Source: Leptolyngbyaceae cyanobacterium CSSed165cm_216
GTDB lineage: Bacteria > Cyanobacteriota > Cyanobacteriia > Phormidesmidales > Phormidesmidaceae
Direction of reading: 5' to 3'
DNA: 17,665 nucleotides
NCBI GenBank assembly: GCA_007135385.1
Contig: SLIY01000440.1
Location: forward strand, 1 to 17,665
The position numbers and the translations under genes were made by a program. Positions 5,477 to 10,942 of the stretch are shown here, piece by piece. Positions within the stretch are counted from its first letter, which is position 1; each line of letters begins with the position of its first letter. The notes below the pieces were generated by a model. That model was not told where the DNA came from, did no database searches, and worked only from the letters and a program-made list of their open reading frames with translations.

Positions 5477-7627
5477 ATGACCGCGATCGCCGCCACCCTG
5501 GCTACCGAACTTTCCTTACGCCCGGCCCAAATTGAAGCGACCTTAGCCCTGTTTGCTGAAGGGGCGACGGTGCCGTTTGTGGCCCGCTACCGCAAAGAGC
5601 GTACCGGCAACCTGGACGAGGTGCAGCTGCGGCAGATTGCCGAACGCTACCAGTACCTGACGGAATTGGAGCATCGCCGCCAGACCGTGCTGAGTGAAAT
5701 CGAGGCCCAGGGCAAACTCACTGCCGTGCTCAAGTCAGCCATTCTGGCCTGCCAGCACAAGACCGAACTGGAAGACCTTTATTTGCCCTACCGGCCAAAG
5801 CGGCGTACCCGAGCCACCATGGCCAAAGAAAGGGGCCTAGACCCTCTAGCCCAACAAATTGAGGCCCTGAACCAGAGTGGTCAGCGCCGCCACTTAGTCC
5901 AGATCGCCCAGCCCTTCATTAATCCTGAGCAGGGGGTACAGACCGAGGCGGATGCCCTGGCTGGGGCGGCAGATATTTTGGCGGAGCAGGTGGCGGAGCG
6001 GGCGGACCTGCGACGGTATGTGCGCGATCAACTGTTGAAGCGGGGGCAGTTGACCGTCAACGTCAAGAAAGGGCATCCCGAAGGCAGCACTAAGTATGAA
6101 ATGTACCGCGCTTATCAGACGCTGGTGCGATCCATCGCTTCCCACAACCTGTTGGCCATCCTGCGAGGAGAGCGGGACGGCGTGCTGAAGGTAACCCTGG
6201 ATTTGGAGGCGGAGAGGATTTTGCCCACCCTCGAGCAGCGGATCATCAAAAGTTCGGTGCCGGAGATGCGCCAGTTCTATGGAACCCTGATCCAAGATGC
6301 CTATCAGCGGTTAATCAAGCCCTCTCTAACCAGTGAGGTGATGGCCGAGAAAAAGGCCTGGGCCGATGACGTGTCGATTCAGACCTTTGAGGCCAACTTA
6401 AAAAATCTGCTGCTGTCGCCCCCGGCCGGGATGAAACCCACCCTGGGCATTGATCCGGGCTTTCGGACCGGCTGCAAGGTGGCGGCGGTGGATGGCACTG
6501 GCAAGTTTTTGGAGTATCAAGCGATCTTCCCCCACCAGTCGGAGCGGCAGCGGCAACAGGCGGCGGACACCCTGGGAACCATGATTCGCCAGCACCAGAT
6601 TGAGCTAATTGCCATTGGCAACGGCACCGCCAGCCGCGAAACTGATGCCTTTGTGGGGGAAGTACTGAAAACCATCTCCCACCCCCCCGTGAAGGTGTTA
6701 GTGAATGAATCCGGCGCCTCCATTTACTCCGCCAGTGAAGTGGCCGCAGCGGAGTTCCCCGAGCTAGATGTGACGGTGCGGGGGGCGATCAGCATTGCCC
6801 GCCGCCTGCAAGATCCTCTGGCGGAACTGGTCAAAATCGATCCCAAATCCATTGGGGTGGGCCAATACCAGCACGACGTGGACCAAAAGCGGCTGAAACA
6901 AAAGCTGGACGACACCATCGAGAGCTGTGTCAACTATGTGGGGGTAGACCTAAATATGGCCTCCCGGGAATTATTAACCTACGTGTCGGGCATTACCCCC
7001 GCAGTGGCCAATAATATTGTGGCCTATCGCAACACCAACGGGGCGTTTCAGTCCCGCCAGCAGTTGTTGAAGGTCAAAAAACTGGGGCCGAAGGCTTTCG
7101 AGCAGGCGGCGGGGTTTTTGCGCATTCGGGATGGCCAAAACCCACTGGATAACACAGCGGTACACCCAGAAAGCTATAGGATTGTCGATGCGATCGCCGC
7201 TGATCTGGCCCTCTCCCTGGCTCAAATCTCCACAGCCGCCGATCGGCTGAAACGGATAGACATCAAGCGATACACCACTGAGACCGCCGGTGAACTGACC
7301 CTGCGAGACATTTTGCAGGAGCTGGAAAAGCCCGGTCGCGATCCCCGGGCCCAGTTCACCTACGCCAAGTTTCAGGATGGCATCAACCAGATCACTGACC
7401 TGAAGCCGGGCATGACCCTAGAAGGCGTGGTCACCAACGTCACCAACTTTGGTGCCTTTGTGGATGTGGGAGTCCACCAAGACGGATTAGTGCATATCTC
7501 CCAAATGGCCGATCGCTTTGTCAGCAACCCCAACGACATCGTTAAGGTGGGCCAGGTGGTAACGGTGCGAGTCTTGGAGGTGAATACGCAGTTGAAGCGG
7601 ATCAGCCTGTCAATGCGTCAGGGCTAA
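5477..7627 (+). CDS. tex: Tex-family RNA-binding transcription accessory protein
   Basis: The protein has 716 residues, slightly under the usual length of bacterial Tex (about 720-780). The domain order matches the family. The helical Tex N-terminal region covers about 1-190, including FVARYRKERTGNLDEVQLRQI and the basic LPYRPKRRTRATMAKERGL. A YqgF/RNase H-like fold begins at about residue 321 with TLGIDPGFRTGCKVA. Helix-hairpin-helix segments cover about 488-555, and a C-terminal S1 RNA-binding domain begins at about 642 (LKPGMTLEGVVTNVTNFGAFVDVG, HISQMA). Tex is a cytoplasmic nucleic-acid-binding protein linked to transcription and RNA metabolism; its precise role varies between bacteria. 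The ATG at 5477 is followed at once by a HIP1 octamer. It has its own upstream region, divergent from exbB, and no co-directional partner is close. Confidence 0.95.
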   Translation: MTAIAATLATELSLRPAQIEATLALFAEGATVPFVARYRKERTGNLDEVQLRQIAERYQYLTELEHRRQTVLSEIEAQGKLTAVLKSAILACQHKTELEDLYLPYRPKRRTRATMAKERGLDPLAQQIEALNQSGQRRHLVQIAQPFINPEQGVQTEADALAGAADILAEQVAERADLRRYVRDQLLKRGQLTVNVKKGHPEGSTKYEMYRAYQTLVRSIASHNLLAILRGERDGVLKVTLDLEAERILPTLEQRIIKSSVPEMRQFYGTLIQDAYQRLIKPSLTSEVMAEKKAWADDVSIQTFEANLKNLLLSPPAGMKPTLGIDPGFRTGCKVAAVDGTGKFLEYQAIFPHQSERQRQQAADTLGTMIRQHQIELIAIGNGTASRETDAFVGEVLKTISHPPVKVLVNESGASIYSASEVAAAEFPELDVTVRGAISIARRLQDPLAELVKIDPKSIGVGQYQHDVDQKRLKQKLDDTIESCVNYVGVDLNMASRELLTYVSGITPAVANNIVAYRNTNGAFQSRQQLLKVKKLGPKAFEQAAGFLRIRDGQNPLDNTAVHPESYRIVDAIAADLALSLAQISTAADRLKRIDIKRYTTETAGELTLRDILQELEKPGRDPRAQFTYAKFQDGINQITDLKPGMTLEGVVTNVTNFGAFVDVGVHQDGLVHISQMADRFVSNPNDIVKVGQVVTVRVLEVNTQLKRISLSMRQG

Positions 7628-7726
7628 CCCACCGTCAAGTTCAGACGCAGAATATTACCGCTGGGGCAGCGCAGATCCCGAGCTGCAATGGGTCTAGGAG
7701 TCTGAGGGATGAGTCGGCCAACCATG

Positions 7727-7747
7727 CCTGACACCCGAATACCCCCC
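7727..7747. repeat. Short period-7 C-rich run
   Basis: CCTGACA, CCCGAAT and ACCCCCC follow one another in steps of seven. It is a shorter, decayed relative of the heptamer array at 7847-7895. Confidence 0.4.
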
Positions 7748-7846
7748 CTGCCTACTTCGACAGGTTATCCCTCCTTCGACAAGCTCAGGACATCATCTGG
7801 GGTCGCTGCGCGAACAGCACAGGCTTCCCAGGAGGGGATGCCAAGA

Positions 7847-7895
7847 CCCGACACCCAACACCCGACCCCTGCCCCCCGACACCCGACACCCTGAC
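7847..7895. repeat. Degenerate CCCGACA heptamer array (STRR-like), seven units
   Basis: Units begin at 7847, 7854, 7861, 7868, 7875, 7882 and 7889. Their sequences are CCCGACA, CCCAACA, CCCGACC, CCTGCCC, CCCGACA, CCCGACA and CCCTGAC, so the period of seven is kept exactly over 49 bases. The minus strand reads as seven runs of three or more G with loops of 2-4 bases, a strong G-quadruplex motif. Confidence 0.75.
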
Positions 7896-8036
7896 CAACG
7901 GTGGTCATATGCCTGCCAGGCCGTCCTAGAACGGTAAGACCGTGTCTACGTCTGGATATTGATTCCGGTCGGCTGAATCCCCTAAGGTGTCAGGGAAAGC
8001 CCCCACCTGGGACGAAATCATTGTTGTCCAGCCATT

Positions 8037-8531
8037 ATGACAAAACAGCTCATTCTTTTTCGCCATGGCAAGTCAGACTGGAGTGCCAGCTACGGCAGAG
8101 ACCACGATCGCCCTGTAGCGGAACGGGGCGTAAAAGCCGCAAAGGCCATGGGCAAACAACTGGCGATCGCAGGCAAAGTCCCTGATTTAGCCATTACCTC
8201 CTCTGCGGTCAGGGCTCGGACGACCCTGGACATGGCGATCGAAGCCGGGCAGTGGTCTTGTCCCACCGACATTACAGATAACCTCTATGAAGCCACCATG
8301 GATCAGGTGCTAGGGGTGATTCATCGAGTGCCCAACCACTACAGGTCCCTGATGCTAGTGGGGCACGAACCCACCTGGTCTGATGCCGTGTCCTATTTCA
8401 CCCAAGGGGGGGCGGTACGTATGCCCACAGCGGCGATGGCCTGTTTAGAGTTTGAGGTAGCAACCTGGCTCCACATCGGGTATGGCCGGGGTACGCTACT
8501 CTGGCTGCTACCCCCTAAGCTACTCGGTTAG
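8037..8531 (+). CDS. sixA: SixA-type histidine phosphatase family protein
   Basis: The protein has 164 residues and belongs to the histidine phosphatase (RHG) superfamily. The catalytic LFRHGKSDW motif is at residues 8-15 (R9, H10, G11). The second part of the phosphate pocket is SSAVRARTT (R59/R61), and the second catalytic histidine is H110 in LVGHEPTWSD. Length and motif spacing match SixA, a cytosolic phosphohistidine phosphatase acting on phosphorelay or PTS proteins. Cyanobacterial members are annotated this way by similarity, and the true substrate is unknown. The ATG at 8037 gives the expected short lead before the RHG motif. It is convergent with the MerR-like gene, with only 13 bases between them. 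Confidence 0.88.
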   Translation: MTKQLILFRHGKSDWSASYGRDHDRPVAERGVKAAKAMGKQLAIAGKVPDLAITSSAVRARTTLDMAIEAGQWSCPTDITDNLYEATMDQVLGVIHRVPNHYRSLMLVGHEPTWSDAVSYFTQGGAVRMPTAAMACLEFEVATWLHIGYGRGTLLWLLPPKLLG

Positions 8532-8544
8532 AAATCTATAGCGA

Positions 8545-9027
8545 TTACCTGGGCCGCACCTTTTGTCTAAAGCCATTGATATCGATAACCTTTGCCCCCC
8601 TAGCTGCAGGCATCATTCCGATTGGGCCGGAGCCACAGGGGTCAAGGGGCGCTAACACAAATTGACCCATGGGACTGGTGCGCTTGCCGGCTAAATCAAC
8701 CAGCTGTTGTGACATGGCATGGCCCCCTGGGCAAATCCAGGTGACCCCAGTCGGGCCAATCATCAGGTGTTTATCTCGCAGGCTGCGATCGAAGCCGTGG
8801 TCATCAAAGTACTGGATAATTTTGCGTATGGCTTGAAAGGAGAGATGTTGTCGCAGCCGACTAATGGCTCTGATTTCTAAAATTTGTTCCCAGGAGTAGA
8901 GCACGGTGGGCCGCTGGGGTAACCCCACCCGCTGGGGCACAATAATGCCGGTCTTTTCTAAATAGGCCAACCGCCCTAAACTACTGCAGGCTAGCACAAC
9001 AGCATGGCGACGAGGGAACCAGTCCAT
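8545..9027 (-). CDS. MerR-like helix-turn-helix protein
   Basis: The protein has 160 residues. Residues about 14-80 look like a MerR-type winged helix: a first helix with SSLGRLAYLEKTGIIVPQR, then VLYSWEQILEIRAISRLRQ and FQAIRKIIQYFDDHGF. That is the usual order of helix, wing and the beginning of the dimer helix. The C-terminal half (about 85-160) lacks the long dimerisation coiled coil of classic MerR proteins. It contains two cysteines (WICPGGH and DPCGSG), too few and too far apart to claim a metal site. I think it is a DNA-binding regulator of a family widespread in cyanobacteria; a DNA-binding antitoxin-like role is an alternative, but no toxin gene is adjacent. The ATG at 9027 has no visible Shine-Dalgarno sequence. 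A palindrome and direct repeats lie just upstream. Confidence 0.65.
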   Translation of the reverse strand: MDWFPRRHAVVLACSSLGRLAYLEKTGIIVPQRVGLPQRPTVLYSWEQILEIRAISRLRQHLSFQAIRKIIQYFDDHGFDRSLRDKHLMIGPTGVTWICPGGHAMSQQLVDLAGKRTSPMGQFVLAPLDPCGSGPIGMMPAARGAKVIDINGFRQKVRPR

Positions 9028-9048
9028 AGCAATGGGCTCCAGACATAG

Positions 9049-9088
9049 ACGCTACATGTAGGGTCAATTTTTATTACTTTACGCTACA
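9049..9088 (-). promoter_or_regulatory. Possible operator upstream of the MerR-like gene
   Basis: The word ACGCTACA occurs twice in the same direction (9049-9056 and 9081-9088), and the first copy runs into the perfect 10-bp palindrome CTACATGTAG (9052-9061). Read on the minus strand, a TTGACC box (plus strand 9062-9067) lies between them. The cluster begins 22 bases upstream of the gene start, a plausible place for autoregulation. No binding data are implied. Confidence 0.35.
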
Positions 9089-9147
9089 GGAGTAGATCTA
9101 TCTGGGTTGGTGATCACATTTTGAGGCGGCTAAAAACTCTCTGGTCC

Positions 9148-9170
9148 AGAACAAAACGGGGATCGCCCCG
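9148..9170 (-). terminator. Probable intrinsic terminator downstream of moaD
   Basis: On the minus strand CGGGG-CGAT-CCCCG forms a 5-bp GC stem and is followed by TTTTGTTCT. It lies about 70 bases past the moaD stop and before the MerR-like gene, so the two genes are likely separate units. Confidence 0.45.
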
Positions 9171-9241
9171 GGCATGGAGATCCAGACATTTGTTAACTTT
9201 TATTTAAGTGCTGATTGATTGTAATTTTTTTGTACTGCTGG

Positions 9242-9517
9242 CTACCCCCCACTCACCGGGGGGATTAGCACGACCTCATCGCCATCTTGTAGGGGCGTAT
9301 CGGCCGCAACAAACTGTAGATTCAGGCCCAGGCGAGTGCGATCGCGCCAGGGTGATAGCTGGGGATGATCGGCTAGGGCGCGATCGCGCACAGCCCCTAC
9401 AGTTGCCCCTTGGGGAAAGCACCACTGCATCTCGGGCACCCCGTAGGCCTCTTGATAGATAGCAAACAGCTTCACGGTTACCGTCAGTGGCTCAGACATC
9501 GCTTGTGGGGTTTCCAT
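9242..9517 (-). CDS. moaD: MoaD-type molybdopterin synthase sulfur carrier
   Basis: This is a small beta-grasp (ubiquitin-like) protein. It begins with LTVTVKLFAIYQEAYG, carries the QDGDEVVLIPPVSGG ending typical of MoaD and stops immediately after the Gly-Gly. That C-terminal glycine is the residue adenylylated and converted to a thiocarboxylate, which donates sulfur to precursor Z with MoaE in the cytosol. ThiS or another sulfur-carrier role is possible, but the VLIPPVSGG tail favours MoaD. Two starts are plausible: the ATG at 9517 (91 residues, METPQAMSEP) and the ATG at 9499 (85 residues, MSEPLTV). The second is closer to the usual family length. No other moa gene is in the window. The gene lies 25 bases downstream of the interrupted small membrane gene in the same direction, and the two may be cotranscribed. 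Confidence 0.85.
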   Translation of the reverse strand: METPQAMSEPLTVTVKLFAIYQEAYGVPEMQWCFPQGATVGAVRDRALADHPQLSPWRDRTRLGLNLQFVAADTPLQDGDEVVLIPPVSGG

Positions 9518-9542
9518 CGCAAAACAAATGTATGGAGCAGTT

Positions 9543-9854
9543 TCAGCGGGGGGCATCAGCCCCCAATAGACGAGTCACCACCGACTGCACTGCCGGGGCA
9601 AGGGCCTGCAACACTGGCGACAAAATCACCACACTCCCCGCCGTAATGATGATTGTCCGAGCTGTGCCCAGGTTGTTTCGAGTGAACTGAAAGAACCGCT
9701 CATCCCAGCGCAGTACCTCGGCTTTAAGATCCTGGCGACTCTGCTCCAATTCTTCTCTCAGATCCTGGCGACTCTGCTCTAGCTCGGTGCGCAGGGCACT
9801 AATCTGCTGGGCTATATCCGCCAGGGTCGGCTGCTGCTACGGGGTGTTGGTCAT
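9543..9854 (-). pseudogene. Small coiled-coil membrane protein, interrupted by TAG at codon 6
   Basis: Read from the ATG at 9854, the frame is MTNTP, an in-frame TAG (9837-9839), then QQPTLADIAQQISALRTEL and onward to the stop at 9543, about 103 codons in all. The stretch after the TAG looks fully coding. It has a coiled coil with two 11-residue repeats (ELEQSRQDLRE and ELEQSRQDLKA), then VLRWDERFFQFTRNNLGTAR and one membrane helix at TIIITAGSVVILSPVLQALA. A Shine-Dalgarno GGAGG (9859-9863) stands four bases before the ATG, which argues that this is the true start and that the TAG replaced a Gln (CAG) codon. The next in-frame start is a TTG at 9749, preceded by purine-rich AGAGAAGAA, which would give a 68-residue protein with half the coiled coil. 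The function of this family is not known to me. Confidence 0.7.
9727..9779 (-). repeat. Internal 33-bp direct repeat in the small membrane gene
   Basis: Identical 20-base words at 9727-9746 and 9760-9779 are spaced 33 bases apart, exactly 11 codons. They encode the duplicated EQSRQDL units, an in-frame hendecad duplication of the coiled coil. Confidence 0.8.
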
Positions 9855-9858
9855 AGAT

Positions 9859-9863
9859 CCTCC
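9859..9863 (-). promoter_or_regulatory. Ribosome binding site of the interrupted small gene
   Basis: On the minus strand GGAGG then ATCT precedes the ATG at 9854. The same GGAGGATCT context precedes the exbB GTG. It marks the ancestral start of a frame that now meets a TAG after five codons. Confidence 0.7.
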
Positions 9864-9997
9864 AGCGCTAATCACAATTCTAGGCCATAGGCTTCCCGGA
9901 TTCCTTGATAAACAAACGGTTTCACTATCGGTAACGCCACTCAGGTGTCCACCGATTTCGGCCATAGTGAAAGCGATCATAGGCTTAGGCATCCCCA

Positions 9998-10942
9998 ATG
10001 ACACCTCCTCCATTACCCTCATTGTGCTCCTTCAGTCCCCGCCGTTTACCCCTATGGGGGCTGGTGCTGGGGACAACCCTGACCGTAGGCTGTGCCGATG
10101 TGCCCGAGATTGTCTTGCGGCAGGACACCACTACTCGTGATGCAGAGATTGCAGTGCTCAGCGATGCAGCCTCCCCTCAGTCGAATCAGACTCCTGCCGC
10201 CAACGGAGTTGCCCCTGGGCATGACATCGATCAACTGCCCCCCCAACTGGTACAGCGAGCGAGCCTAGGGCTGCTGCTAACGGATATTGATGCTGCGGTT
10301 GAGCAGGTGCAAGCAACGATTCAAGCGGCCCAGGGCAATTTGCTGACTTTACAGGATCAGCGATCTGCTGAGGGGGTAGCTCAGCAGGTGTCGATCACCC
10401 TGCGGGTACCTCAAACGGAGCTAGATAGCACCCTGCAACGGCTGCGCGCCCTGGGCACGGTGCAGCAGCAGTCGATCACCGCCGCCGATGTGTCTAGCCA
10501 ACTGGTTGATCTAGAGGCCCGCCTAAAAAATCTGCGCCAAGCAGAAACCGCCCTGCTAGAGATCATGGCGCGATCGGGGGAAATTGCCCATGTGCTAGAG
10601 GTGGCTCGGGAGCTGAGTAGCGTCAGAGAGTCGATCGAGCGCCTTGCCGCCCAACAGCAAAACCTGGAACGCCAAGTGGCCTTTGCCCAGATCCAACTGT
10701 CTCTGGAAAGTCCAGTTACAGTGATCACACCCCTGCGTCCTGTCAGAGAAACCCTGGACAATACCTGGCAAATGGCCACCCAGTCCGTGCGGGCTTTCAC
10801 CGTCAGTGGCCTCAAAATAACCCTCTGGATTCTGGCCTATAGTCCCTACTGGCTGCTACTACTGACCATGGGCTACGGTGGCTATCGCCTTTGGTCAAGT
10901 CGCCCGTCCCAAGCCTTGGCACCGGAAGCAGACCGCCACTAA
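9998..10942 (+). CDS. DUF4349-type lipoprotein
   Basis: The protein has 314 residues. The N-terminus has basic residues, a hydrophobic stretch and the lipobox-like LTVGC with Cys32, so it is likely lipid-anchored. After a linker of about 50 residues, the central region (about 83-245) matches the DUF4349 pattern. It includes QRASLGLLLTDIDAAVEQVQ, VSITLRVPQTELDSTLQRLR and VSSQLVDLEARLKNLRQAETALLEIM, the last opening a strongly predicted coiled coil through about 225. A hydrophobic segment near the C-terminus (about 265-295, WILAYSPYWLLLLTMGYGGY) is a membrane helix. The function of DUF4349 is unknown; envelope localisation is the only firm inference. It is divergent from the interrupted small gene across 143 bases. 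Its TAA overlaps the pheT stop on the other strand. Confidence 0.88.
   Translation: MTPPPLPSLCSFSPRRLPLWGLVLGTTLTVGCADVPEIVLRQDTTTRDAEIAVLSDAASPQSNQTPAANGVAPGHDIDQLPPQLVQRASLGLLLTDIDAAVEQVQATIQAAQGNLLTLQDQRSAEGVAQQVSITLRVPQTELDSTLQRLRALGTVQQQSITAADVSSQLVDLEARLKNLRQAETALLEIMARSGEIAHVLEVARELSSVRESIERLAAQQQNLERQVAFAQIQLSLESPVTVITPLRPVRETLDNTWQMATQSVRAFTVSGLKITLWILAYSPYWLLLLTMGYGGYRLWSSRPSQALAPEADRH

Larger units (their letters stand above)
7628..8036. other. Intergenic spacer with repeats between tex and the SixA-like gene
   Basis: This 409-base spacer lies between two plus-strand genes. Its short open frames read as low-complexity Pro/Thr/Arg sequence and resemble no protein family. It holds the common interspersed words TTCGACA and TTCGACAAGCTCAGGA (about 7760-7790), a GCGCGAACAG word shared with the 2502-2665 repeat (7808-7817) and the period-7 C-rich array at 7847-7895. 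I see no clear terminator for tex; the promoter of the downstream gene must lie in about 7900-8030. Confidence 0.6.

Noticed and set aside
5477..7627. Frameshift or truncation in tex because it is a little short
   Set aside because: All domains from the Tex N-terminus through S1 are present in one frame; 716 residues lies at the short end of the family's normal range.
7709..7894. 61-codon plus-strand frame in the tex-sixA spacer
   Set aside because: It translates interspersed repeats (FDKLRTS from TTCGACAAGCTCAGG) and the heptamer array, so it is not a credible protein.
7847..7895. CRISPR array
   Set aside because: The units are contiguous 7-mers without spacers, and no cas gene is in the window.
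9109..9120. CRP/NtcA-type site at GGTGATCACATT
   Set aside because: Only an 8-bp GTGATCAC palindrome without the 6- or 8-base spacer of either consensus, and it is over 80 bases from the nearest start.
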